Assembly (NCBI GenBank): GCA_964007475.1
Contig: OZ023273.1
Coordinates: 5,060,176-5,124,175, forward strand
Source of the DNA: Hybos culiciformis
Lineage: Eukaryota; Arthropoda; Insecta; Diptera; Hybotidae
Length of the DNA: 64,000 nt
Direction: 5' to 3'
Below the pieces are notes generated by a model that saw only the letters and a program-made list of their open reading frames with translations, was not told the DNA's origin and searched no databases. Shown piece by piece: positions 38,247 to 50,800 of the stretch (its first letter is position 1; each line of letters opens with the position of its first letter). A program made the position numbers and the translations under genes.

Positions 38247-39429
38247 GTAAGAGAATTAACATTTAATGAATACCTATTTAGTTTAGTGATTTAATTTATA
38301 ATCTAAGGATTAAGATTTTTTTTTTATTTAGTTCAGTTTATTTTTTTTTATATAAATACATATATATATAATAATTATTAGCTTAATGCTTCTTTTCAAC
38401 CGTTCAATTAATTATATAGTAAAAAATAAATTGTTTATTTTTGAATCAGGAATTAAATAAAAGAAATAGGTTATTGTAAAAAAAAATAATTATTTTTTAA
38501 GTTAAAATTTCGTGAATAAAATTAAATTCAAAATTTATAGGATAAAGTTTAGTGCCATTTACAACTTTCTATAAACTTAATGGATGACAGGTTGACAGAG
38601 TATAGTTGTTAAAACATAGTTATATAAAAATAAATATTTGAAAACTTTCAAACTTGTAAAAAATCACATAATTTCTAAACATTAATACCAAAAATTGGAC
38701 AAATATTTAGTAGTCTCAATCGTCAAGAATTCTGTTCTTTTCTATCAATGTAATAACTTCCTTGTGCTAATGTTTGAAACATTTCAAATAGAAATAAACT
38801 CACACATCATGTGTGAACATCTTTTTTAATGGATATTCTTAATATTTAAAAAATCAGATCTTTAAATCTACAAAATATTGTAAAAATTTTCAAAATAATA
38901 TTAATCCCTTGATTTTTTTATTCATGACATTGAACTTAATGGTTTGTCCGCACAAGAGATTAATTTTAAGTCATTCTTTCATTATGTCAGATATAAACAA
39001 AAATATTAAGGAGATAAATAAAAGTTTTGGTAGTTAAATAAGTTAAAAAATTCTTAAAAATTTTTATCTTGAATAACACCATGTAGCAACAATTTTAAGT
39101 TTAAAGATAAATTTCTCATTTTGACTATAGTTCATGTGGGATTGCAATAAAATCCCATAGTAATGACATTTTCATGATTTATATGATAATTCTATATTAT
39201 TGGCACTTATTCAAGTAATTACAAAAGATTATTCTGCAAAATTTCCCTTAACCATGTATAGATAAGTTAACTAAGAATGAATGAATAAGGCAAAATAGTT
39301 AATTTCAATTGAAATTGTAAATGGCACTTACCATATATTATGCATTTATATCAATTGTTTTTTTTTTTTTTTTTTGTATATTTAAATATCTTCTCTTTTA
39401 TAATTAAACGCCAAATTTGTATTTTGTAG

Positions 39430-39474
39430 ATGCGATTACACTCATCACAAAGAAAACTTTTTGCTCATTACTAA
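39430..39474 (+). CDS. LpR: Candidate alternative LpR terminal exon
   Basis: After a T-rich tract and the acceptor ATTTTGTAG (ending 39429), the sequence reads Met-Arg-Leu-His-Ser-Ser-Gln-Arg-Lys-Leu-Phe-Ala-His-Tyr-stop. It is in phase 0 with the cytoplasmic exon, so the tail would read STVDDE then MRLHSSQRKLFAHY. This basic, hydrophilic end would replace AKEPLNSVGTECV. The acceptor and polypyrimidine tract are among the better ones in the gene. AATAAA-like words follow within about 100 bp. It is only 14 codons, so chance is possible. Confidence 0.45.
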   Translation: MRLHSSQRKLFAHY

Positions 39475-40387
39475 ATTAAATTAATTCATAAAAAAAAAAA
39501 AATTATTAGATTTTAAATAAAATAAATTTATTGATTTATTAATTTATATATAAAAAAAATTGCCAACTAAAACAAAACCTAACAAATTTTAATTAAATAA
39601 ATTAAAAAAATTAATTAATATTAAAATGAAATTGTAAGAAATTTTTAGGACCTAAATAAGTCGAAATAAGTTTTTATGATTAAGGATTATTTTTTTTTTT
39701 TCGATTTATTAGAAGGAATTTTCAAGACCATGATATTTTCTCGAATTATAAAATGGCATTAAATTTTTGACAAAAACAAAATGTCAAAAATATTTATAAA
39801 AATAAAAAAGAAAAAAAAATTGCAACCGTGCATATCAAAAAACTTAGTTTTATCATTCTAGAACCACGAAAAAGACACACACATATATATTCTTTAATGA
39901 AGTATTTTACTTTAATGTATAGACATATCAGTTGTCAATAACTGTCATACTTAGTTAATCTTTTCAAAAAATTAATTATAACAAAATAAGATAAATTAAA
40001 AAAAAAAAAAGGAAATTTACTCTTCGAAATTTTATGTTTTTGAAAGATTTTAAATTAACAAAATCTTAAATGAAAGAAAATTATTTTAAGATATATAATT
40101 AAAATTTCTAAGAATTTTCATAGTCTGACAACTAACCGAAAAATTATAACATTAATAATTGAATTTTAAGAGTATTAATTTATTTTTATATTTAAAAAAA
40201 AGAAAGAAAGAAAGAAACAGAGTTGTTAAAAAGTTAAAAAAATGTTAAAAAATATTGTAACTGAAATTATCGTCATAATTAAGTAGTAGGATGGATAGAT
40301 TAAAGATTTGATGTTTACAAGTTTACAAGTTGACAATAGCAGAAATTAATTTTTTTTCAATATGCATTCGCACTTCAGGTTAAAATA

Positions 40388-40631
40388 AGGTGTTTTCGCC
40401 AACCAATGTTCATTCTGTACGTAGTTGAAAAACAAGGTTGTTTAAAACCTAGTTAAATTTCGCACCTGTTAATGTCATCATCAATATTTAGAGATTTTTT
40501 AGGGTATCATACCATCCTGTGGCAAATGAATACTTTCAAAAAAAATTTTAATAAATGTTATTTATTACTGTGTCAATGTCAGATTCAAATTCAATATTTT
40601 AACCTCTTTCTAACCTGTAATTCGAACAAGG
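40388..40631. mobile_element. Degraded element related to the 35.2 kb MITE
   Basis: The left end AGGTGTTTTCGCC and right end ATTCGAACAAGG are flanked by TA and resemble the ends of the element at 35240-35566 (shared GTTCG and CGAACAAGG words). The internal sequence is not obviously alike. An 11-bp tandem (GTACAAACATT, three copies, 40675-40707) lies just downstream. Confidence 0.3.
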
Positions 40632-40674
40632 TATAACTCAATTTATTTCTAAAAACAATTTTTTTATTGTTGGA

Positions 40675-40707
40675 GTACAAACATTGTACAAACATTGTAC
40701 AAATATT
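40675..40707. repeat. 11-bp tandem repeat, three copies
   Basis: GTACAAACATT occurs three times in a row, the last with one change. Confidence 0.85.
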
Positions 40708-41761
40708 GATTGGAGTTATGTTTTATGGACTTAATTATATAATACTAATAACTATGTTTCTTTCTTTGGCTACGAAAGTCTCATTATTAGAATTTGTTTT
40801 CTTCCAAACTATATTATAATTTTTCTAAGGATATTAAAGTAAAATACTCTGTATATAGAAAATTTTAAAACACAAATTAAAATAATATAACATGACACAA
40901 AAATGAAAACATAATTTTAATGAGAAATTTTGTTTTTTAATATTATATTTTCCACATAATTAATAATTTTTTTTTTTTTAATTTCAATCTAAAAAAAAAA
41001 AAATTTATAATAAGCTAAAAAATAAAAATGAGTTTTTTAATTAATTTTTTTTTTATTTTTGTATATTTTGTTTTGCAAAATGCATAATTTTTCCTATATA
41101 TATCTACAACACACATATGATTTTCTTTCAACAAAAAAGAACATTATAAACAAAATGAGAGAAAAACAAAAATAAAGTTGTAATAATTTTGTATTTTATA
41201 TTAATTTTTTTTTTTTGGTTTTGTTTGTTTTTATTTTTTTTTCATTTTTTTTTTCAACTTTAAATTTAAATGAAAATTGCAATTTTAAATAATTTTTCTG
41301 CTTTTAAAAAAAAAAAAAAAAATTATTTATTCATTTCAATTAAAAAAAAAAAAAAGGAAAAATCTTTTTTCTACAAATTTATTTATTTTTTTTTTTTCTG
41401 ATTTTTTCCACGCTGCGAGCAATATAATTTTCGTAATATTAATTTGAGAAGGATTTTTATTTAATAAATAAAAAATTTTTTAATTTTTTTTAATGGTGAG
41501 TAAAATAAAAAAATTATCGAAAATTTTATGAATTTTAAAAGTAAAATAAATTTAATAATATATCTAGATACTTTTTATTTTCGCTACATTAATTTTTTTG
41601 TAAAAAGATAAAAAAATATATATTTTATCAACTCATTAATCTCTCTTAAGTTTAATTTTGTTTTAATTATTTATTCTTTTTTTTTTTCTTTATTTTATTT
41701 TATGCTTTTAAATTAACGTCAAATGTATCGTTGATTTAAAAAAAAAAGAATGCTCTACAAT

Positions 41762-42095
41762 CAGGGATCGGCAACAACGTTTCTATCAGAGCCTAAGTCA
41801 AAAATTCCAACACAAAGAGCGCGTAGTTAAAATATTTTTAATAGTTTTAATTATCCAGATAAAGATAAAGATTTATTCAAATTATTAAGTTATAGTCTTA
41901 TCAAAATTCGGCGCATAACTGGAATAGAATAAGAGAAAGCAGTAAAAGTTTAGCCAAGCCTTAGTGATAAATTTTAAGTATTTCTTATTTTAAACAGCAT
42001 TGAACCTCTACAAATGTAACCAAACTATTATACCTTTTTAGAATTTAATTTTAAGAACGGTAGATGCGTTCACGTGCTACTGGTTGCCGAACGCC
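41762..42095. mobile_element. Degraded non-autonomous hAT-like element
   Basis: The left end CAGGGATCGGCAAC closely matches the terminal inverted repeat typical of many hAT transposons (CAGGGxTCGGCAAxC). The right end GGTTGCCGAACGCC is its diverged complement. GTTCACGTGCTACTGGTTGCCGA near the right end and GAGCGCGTAG inside the left part are also typical of hAT ends. I could not identify a clean 8-bp target duplication and there is no transposase frame. It is 334 bp, GC-richer than its surroundings. Confidence 0.55.
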
Positions 42096-44488
42096 GCTCT
42101 TTATACAATTTTTTGAACTACATGAATAATAGAGAAAAATAATTTCGATAACGAACAAAAATGTCATATGCAGTTTGAATTTGACAACACTTAACCTTCC
42201 CTTTGTATTTTTGTTAATAAATTTATAATTTTGACTTCATTTTTTTTTTTTTAAGGAAAAAGTGTATTTGTTAATGGTTGAATACAATAATTTTTAAAAT
42301 AAAGATGTTCAAATATCACATTTTTATTTTATACATGTATGTATTAAACGATAAATGTCAGACGTTTTGTAATCTCAAATTCTTGGATAGTTTGATGGTC
42401 AATTAGGAATTTCGAATAGTAATTTTCGGAAATTAATTTGACAACTGAGTTTAAGTATTTCTAAAATACTAAATTAAGATAGTCAGTATAATGTTTAGAA
42501 ATTAAATTTGAAAAACATAATTGACCCCTGTTTTGTATTTTTAATAAAAATTTATAATAAATTTTTGTATGTTTTTCATTTTCGTGTAACTAAAGAATTG
42601 CAAAATTTTTTACCTAATGAAATATATATCTATTGATTATTTTATTCATTGATAAAATAAAAATTATCCTATTATTACATACATCATCTAGAAATTTCAT
42701 TTTATTAAAAGATCAAATCTACGAATGGTAAATTATCGTATACCCCGAATTTTCCAATTTTCTGTTTTAATTTAAAAGAACTTATAAACTTATGAAATTT
42801 AAAAATTAATCAAAAATAATACATAATTATAAACGGAAAAAGTTCGAAAGGAAAATGATATTATAATATTAGTTATTATAGAGCAAAGAATTCTGAGAAA
42901 AAATATTTCTTTGATTTTCATTTAACGCCAGTTTGTATGCATTGAAATCATCACCCAATATATTTCTGATTATTTTATTTAATAATAACAATTAATTTAT
43001 GTTTACTAAATTAATCAAACATATTACCTAATCTTTCTATATATTCCTTACTTGTTCAATATAAATTAGATAACATTCTCTTTTTTTAAAGTATTTTTTA
43101 TAATTAAATTAAAAATCAAATTCATCTTAATCTTGAAAATCTGTGACATTTTAATAAGATTTATTTAATTTTTTGTATTTAAATGTTATTAACTCCAAAA
43201 ATAAAATATAAATTGATTACGAGTTTATGCTTTGTCAGCTAATGAAATTATGTTATGACCCATATAATTAACAAAATTTAATTTTATGATAATTTTTATT
43301 ATAATTGATAAAGTTATTATAAACTATAATGTAGTATTTCGTTAAATTGATAAGAAATTTAGTTACATTATTATTATTCATAAAGAAATTTTAACATGAG
43401 AACATAAGAACTATTCTAAAAAGAAATTTTGAACTAGTTTTTGAGTTTTTGACAGACAGTTTTTAGTACAGAAATTTTTTTAACATTGCGTTTAAAGACG
43501 ACAAGAAAACATTTTTACTTTGGCTTCCTGAAAACAATTTTTTTTTCTTATAGTCATGACATATTTCAAGTATACCAGCTATTCTATTCTAAGCTATGTC
43601 TCAAACAAAAACTCTTTTTGACATGTTATTTAAATCTTAAATCTATTGTGAATAATCAACACCAACATAAATATAAAGAAGTGAAGAATTGAAAAAAACT
43701 ATTTATGAATATGTACATATAATTTTATGAATCCATATAAAAATCCTACAGAGAAGTTAAACATTGGTTTGTAACAGGGATTAAGGAGCTTAAAAAAAAT
43801 TATTATTAAAAGCAATTTATTAAATGATAAATATTAATTTTTACGAAACAAACCGCATTGAATTGAATAAAAATTTGCATAAATCGGGAAAATTTAATCC
43901 GGCCCTAAAAACCAATTTATTTTTCTATAGAACTAGGTTTTTTTTATTAGTGGATTGAACTGAATTCCGCAACAAAAGAAACCCTAGGTATATGAAAATG
44001 TAAATAGTAGGTATCTGAATGATATTTTACGATTAATGTAAATTTTTATTCAATCCATTTCAATTAATTTTTCATAAAAATTAATATTAATTACTTAATT
44101 AATTTGCTTTTAATAATAATTTTTTTTTTTTTTTTCAAATTAAACCCAAATAAATTTTTTAAATTTTATATAATGTACATTCTTACAGTTTCATAAATAT
44201 GTTATAATTTTAATTCCGACGAAACTGTTGCTTTATTTTTTCACTTCTTCTAGACGGCTTGATAATTACACCGGTGTGTTGGACTAAATGCAATAATGAG
44301 AAATGTTAAATTTTTATAATTAATTTTTATGTACGATGCACAAGTTTATGTAACACATCAAAACTTTTATGTTAATTTTTGCTTATTTTAAGTTCACTTA
44401 GTTATTATATAGTATTATTTAATTTATTTATTTTATTTATAATTTGAAACTTAATTTTCTTTTTTATTTTCTATTAATTTCGTTTCAG

Positions 44489-44530
44489 GCAAAAGAGCCC
44501 CTCAATTCTGTTGGAACAGAATGTGTTTAA
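44489..44530 (+). CDS. LpR: Lipophorin receptor terminal exon (standard tail)
   Basis: The acceptor ATTTCGTTTCAG ends at 44488. The exon encodes AKEPLNSVGTECV followed by TAA (44528-44530). Spliced to the cytoplasmic exon it gives STVDDEAKEPLNSVGTECV, a tail ending of the type I associate with insect lipophorin receptors. With this exon the twelve visible standard exons total 2429 bp and stay in frame throughout, which supports all the chosen splice sites. Confidence 0.9.
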   Translation, partial: AKEPLNSVGTECV

Positions 44531-44740
44531 CACCTAAAATGAAGTCTTCTAAAACACAAACACAACAAAACATCACAGCATTCATAACAAATAATAATAA
44601 AAAAAAAACATCATCATTGCACACAGACACATAATATAACACACAATTAAATAAACATATGTATATCCACATAAAACAATACAAATACATAAGAAGTAGT
44701 TTAAACAGCTGCAAAAAAATTGAAAATAAATAAATAAATC
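44531..44740 (+). other. LpR: LpR 3' untranslated region (start) with polyadenylation signals
   Basis: The sequence after the stop is A/C-rich and carries AATAAA at 44650-44655, and overlapping AATAAA words at about 44725-44738. More AATAAA words follow downstream, so the true 3' end cannot be fixed from sequence alone. Confidence 0.5.
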
Positions 44741-47599
44741 GAGAACTGATTAAATGGAAAATTCATTTTTTTAAAAATGATTTTATTTTCTATTTTTATT
44801 ATTGTAAAATGTAAAATAAAATTTTAAATTTTATTTTAAAAAAATAAATGTTTTTTTTTTGTTTTCAAAAATAAATAAATTATAAATTTATTTATGTATG
44901 TGTAAAATCTTTTTTTTTTTTATAGAGAACAAGCCAAATTATAGAGTTAAATAATTAAGTAAATTTAATATTAACATGAAAAAAAAAAAAAAATATTTTG
45001 TAAATAAAAACAAAATTTAGTAATAAAAAATATTTTGTTAATTACTACTGTAATAAATCAAAATAATTAAAAAAAAAAAATAAAATAAATTGTACACAAT
45101 ATGGAGTTTTTTTTTTAATTAAAAAATAAATCGGTTTTTGTATAAATAAAAAGTGATTATATAATTAAAATATATTTAAAGAAAAAAAATGTTAAATGTG
45201 TATGTAAAATTAATAAAAAATTATCACAGCTGAGGTAAAACCGTACCAGAATATTAATTTATTTTACAGTCAATAATTTGTATAAAGCTAAGCCATAAAT
45301 TAACGTTATATTATTGTCCAGCTGAAATATAAATACACACATACACAATAAGAATTAATTATAATTTAAAGTAGTAGTTATAATTTAAATTTAAAATTTT
45401 CAAATTCATCATAAATTTTTCAAGTTTTTCCAATTAATACAGAGCTCACATAATACCATTGATTAAGTAAGAATACTACTGTCAGATAAGTTATTTTCGT
45501 ACAAATTTTTTTTTATATTTTCATTTGAAGGTGGTAGTACAATTAAGTGAAATGCTGGGGCTAAATTCTATAAACTATATATTTCTCAAAAAAAATCTTT
45601 CGAAATATATTTTTAAGCGAAAAGTTGCAGAATTTGGCCCCTGTTAATACATACATTAATAATTATGTTGATTTGCTAACAACTTCAAATAAAAATGCAA
45701 AAAATAAATTTGTATGTAAATTAGTATTCTAATATTCATCAAAGAAGCACTAAGGGCTATAACTTCCAATTCCAATTGGGTTCAAGTTTTTTTTTTCGTT
45801 TCTATATAATAAAAAGCCGATGGTAATATTTAATATTACAACATAATGGCTCAATAATAATTGCGACAATTTAAAATGAAGAACATCTTTTTTAATTTTA
45901 TTTATTTTGTGAAAAAAATCTCATTTGGCTTGTGATAATTTTTTATTGAAAGTTTATACCTAAATATTATTGTATTTATATTCATTTAATGTAAAAAAAA
46001 AAAAAATTAAAAAAATAAATTAAATAAATTGTGTTTTAAGAAAAAAAAATATTTTTGGCTGCATGGCTTTATTATTATTTATTTTTTTTTATTTTTGTTT
46101 AGACAAAATCTATTTTATGCTTAAAGCTGTGATTTCTGTTAAAATGTTATACATATATAAATACATTGCTTTTTAAAACTTTAAATATTACAGATCATTT
46201 ATAATATAGTTTCTTTCAACTAGGCTTCAAACTTTATTTGAAGTATTTTTTTTTTTTTTTTCTCTAATTTAAAAGTAAAATTAAGTTAACAATATCTATC
46301 CATTATTGATTAACAATTCGACTCCAAAAACTGTTACAATTTTTCTTGTAAAATGTATTTTCAAGAAGTTGATTTTTATTAATTTTTTTTTTTTTTTTAA
46401 TTTCCTTGTTTAACAATTTATGCAAGTTTTGGGCGAAAATAAAAAATGTTGTTTCTTTTGCGTTCATTTCAAATTTCATGAAACTTCCGAAACACAAAAA
46501 ATAATGTTGAAAAATTTCAATTATTAAAGTGTTTTTACAGTCTCTCAATATAAAGTGTTTTAAAAACGTTTAAATGAAATATTACAACATTTTACAGACT
46601 ATCGTTTCTATTAATACGTAGTTGAGAAAATTGTAATATTGCGAGAAATTCTCTTCGATAAAAGAAAATTTATTTTACACAAAAGCATTCAATAAATATT
46701 TTGTGCAAGTTTAATACGCCACAATACAATGCGTTATAATACTCTTTACAGCTTAAGTTTATATTTTTCTGAAACACTATATATATGCAACTTTATTAAT
46801 AACCAATGAATAATCTGCTACACTTTATTCAAAATATTTTTTCAATCAATCTCATGGTCAAAATATAATTAAAATCCGTTTTGAACTTTGCTTTAATAAA
46901 AAAAAAAATAAAAAAAAAAAATTTTCTCTATTTTAACATTATGGAAACTTTTCATAATTCATGCAATTTAAAAGAGAAGCATAAAAATTCCATTAAATAA
47001 ATATACTGCAACAATGAAATGTTATGTTTTACGATAAGAAAAAAAAAAACGGAAAATCATTTTACAAATTTTTCCTCTTAATTATTAATCAAATTTAAAA
47101 GGATTTTCAGGAAAATTGCAATCAAAATAAACAAAAATTCATAACTTCAATAAGAATAAAAAAGAAATTGCTTTTATATTTTTCTGGTTTTTTTTTATGG
47201 AATTATGTAACAAGTACAAGATTCTTTGTTTTCACATAGATACAGTTTAGAAATTAGCGTAATAGAGGCCTGCGGATTAACCTTTCTTTTGTAAAGCAGT
47301 ACCTATGATAAACACGCCACTAAGTTCCATTACTATAAATTGTATTTATTATCTTGTTGTAGGTACTCGTATAAATTCTAGAGAATTATAAGAATGTCGA
47401 ATCAACGTTATCGATATTTTAGTATCATGGTAATAATTGAGAAAACAATGTTATCTAAAAACTAAGTTTTTTTTCTATAACATGAAAACAAAAAATAATA
47501 TAGGTTTCAATCGAAAAATATTTATGTAGTTGATAGGCAAAGTTCGTGAAATTTCCCTGGAATTAAATTTATTTTCTTTTGATGCCAAAATAAAAACAT

Positions 47600-47880
47600 A
47601 TTAATTAAAACATTAAACATATTATCCAATTTTATACTTTTATAATTCATTTGGTTAAATATGCTTATTATGCATAAGTGAAAGATTAAATGGGCATCAT
47701 ATATTTGCAAAAGAAAGTTCTATTTTTGTAAATTAAACATTGAAACAAATTTTAAAAATAGAACTTTTTTTGGAAATATATGATGCCCATTTAATCTTTC
47801 ACTTATGCATAATAAGCATATTTAACCAAATGAATTATAAAAGTATAAAATTGGATAATATGATTAATGTTTTAATTAAT
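47600..47880. repeat. Long near-perfect palindrome (arms about 130 bp)
   Basis: The sequence from 47600 to about 47732 is repeated in reverse complement from about 47748 to 47880 with very few mismatches (for example ATCCAATTTTATACTTTTAT and its complement), leaving a loop of about 15 bp. The same short open frame (IYDAHLIFHLCIISIFNQMN) therefore appears on both strands. It is a foldback repeat, possibly a young MITE or an inverted local duplication. If transcribed it would form a long hairpin RNA. Confidence 0.85.
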
Positions 47881-50800
47881 AAGATAGTTAGCTTCATAAC
47901 AAAAAAAAAAGCGGGCTTGATTGATTAATACAATATTTAAACCCACCAGATCAATTTTTGAAACGTTCTTCTTTATTTTTTTTCTTTTAATTATCTACAC
48001 CTTATCTACTTAATTATAATTTATTTTTCACTAATTGTTTTTAATTTAAGTTCAATTCTTTTTCTTTTTTTTTTTTATAGTTTCAACTTCAATATTAAAA
48101 ATTATAAATTTTTTCTTTTTTAATTAATTATAAGAAATTATAGAGAATTAATTTCAAAAATTAACTATAAAAAAAATTTACAAAAAAAAAAAAAAAATGT
48201 TTGATAAAAAAAAAGTAAAACTTAAAAAAAAAATTAAAAATTTTATTAAAAACATTTAAAATAAATAATAGACTTTAAGTGGAATAAGTTTTAAGGTTTT
48301 AAGGTTAAATAAAAAAATTTGTAAATATATATTTAAAAAAAAAAAAAGAAATTAAATTTAAATTATGAATAAAGGAAATGAAATTTATTGTAATTTTAAA
48401 TGTTTTTTAATTCTTCTTTTGTTTTTAGAATATTAAAAAATTTAACATTTTTTGTGTCAACATTTAACTTATTGGCGTTCAATTCAATTAAATTAATGTA
48501 CGAAAATTATGCCGTGATAATAATTTCCAGCAATACAAGGTTTAAGGGACACTATAAATGTCAATCAACGTTATGAATACTTTATTTCAGTGAATCATTA
48601 CTAATTGAGATTTAAACAGTAGATTCATAGTAAAGTATGAATTAAAAAGTTTTTAATTTTTTAATTAATTTTTTTCGTGATTTCAAACATCTTAAATTAT
48701 AAAAATTTTAACTTTTAAACTATTTATTTCTACATACAAACATTACATACAAACGATTTGAATTCGTCCTGACATTGACAAATGGTATATTATAATATAG
48801 TTGATAATATGATAAACGTTATTCTTAGTTTACAAAATTGTATACCTACCTATGTATATTATATATCGCGTAAAATCAATTGAATTTTTATTTTATTTTC
48901 TTTTTTTACCAACTATGTATAAAAGAAGTTATAACTAACATTGTTAAAAATAAAAGAACATAATTTTTATGATGCGGTTCAACAACTTATAAATAAATCA
49001 AAATTATTTTGATTTGAACCCACAATATTATATTTTCTATATGTATGTATAATATAGCATCAAAAATTATTATCCGGAAATATAAAATCTTAAAAAACAT
49101 AAAAGTTTTTTATATTCAACAAATTATTAAATTTAGTTATAAACTGGACAATCATTTCATTAAAAGTAATAAAATAAAAATCCCTAATTTTTCTTATTCA
49201 TAATTTTTTTTTTTTCTTTTATAAAATTACCTTCCCATACTCTATAATCCCTAAGGCTTCAAATTATTTGCATTTAAAACAAAAAAAAAAAAAATTTATT
49301 ATGAAAAAGTTTGATTTTTTTTTTTTCTTGCGTAAAAAGAACAAGCTAAAAATATTTTAAAGGACTTAAAGCATCAAGAAAAAAGAAAACTTGAATAAAA
49401 TAAGATATCAAAGTGTTAAAGATATTAAAATACTCTGAAAACCAAATTCTGTTGTTTAAGGTTATAGACTGAATTCGGAAGTTTTGTGATTGAAATTTAT
49501 GCACGCAACGTTCTGTTTGAATATTTCGAATATGAATTGATTTGTGTCATCATTTCCTAATCGTTTAACCAAGGCATTAAAAAATATTAAAAACTATCAG
49601 TCCATAATTTTCTTGCAACAATTTATAAATTTAATAATAAAAGAAAGGCTAATCAAACAGTTGAGATATATGTAAGTCGCTACTACATGGAATCGTAACT
49701 GAGGGATTGCCATTTGTATAAGACTATTTAATTTACTTAGTAAAAATTCCACAGAGTTTTCTATTTAATGAATAACAGAAATTAAATAATTATTAATTTT
49801 TATGCAAATTAATTAAAAGTCAAAAAATATTGAATATGCAAAAATACACCAATTATTATAATCAAAGCTAGACTTTTATTATTCAAGATTGACCGAAAAT
49901 AAATAATGAGCTTTAAATCAAAATCTCTCTCAGAATTTATTAAAAGCATTGGACATGCAAAACAAAAAAAAAACATCCTTCAGGATATTACAATAAAATT
50001 AGTATATATAACAAAAATATTTTTGTCCCTAAATATTTTAACAGTTTAAGAAGCAAAAAAAAAAAAAAAACAAGGAAACAGCAGAAAAAAAGACCAGAAG
50101 TCCTTAAGGCAAAAAGGAAAAAAATAAGAAAAATAATTTTCATTTATGATGCCAAAAAATGTTTTTATGATATTTTTTTGATAATGAAATTTTTCGTGTA
50201 AATTTCCTTGCTGGATTTACTTCTTTCTTATTTTTTATTCTACATATATATTTCAGAAGAAGGCCAAAAAAAAAGTAAACTTTAATGTATATACCTTTAA
50301 ATGTGTAGTTTTTCTTATTATGTAAAAAAAATTACCTTTTTTTTTCACATTTAAAATTCATATAAATTTTAATTTATTGTAAAATAGCGTGAAAAATATT
50401 TATTTTTTTTTTATCTTAATTTTCTTTGAAAAAAATCTTGACAAAAAAAAATTTCTCACTAAATTTCAATTTGTCTGTTGTTGAGATTTATCATATGTCG
50501 TTTATCATGTCGTTTTTCGACAATAATTAGTTAAATTTTTCTAGTAATACTTAAAAATTTAGTTGACATTTTCATGTTAATTTTATTAAATATAATGATT
50601 TCCAGATGAAATAAGTAGAGATTTTTTCCAATCATCCTAGAACGATTTCAAGATATTATTTTCCGGTCATTTCATTTCTAACCTCATCCTGCAATGCAAA
50701 TAATATAACAATACATAGTTAAAACAATGTATTGAGGAGTATCCTGGTATAGAAAAATCTAATTAACCCACTTTTCATAAAAACTGGATGTCAACATATT

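Larger units (their letters stand above)
38247..44488 (+). other. LpR: LpR last intron, 6.2 kb
   Basis: Contains the candidate alternative terminal exon (39430), two transposon-like relics (40388-40631 and 41762-42095), and a TTTC/GAAA-type short repeat near 40200-40215. Otherwise A+T-rich with chance frames. Confidence 0.6.

Noticed and set aside
47522..47928. Two similar 62-codon frames on opposite strands
   Set aside because: They are the same sequence read from both arms of the palindrome, so the similarity does not indicate conserved protein coding.
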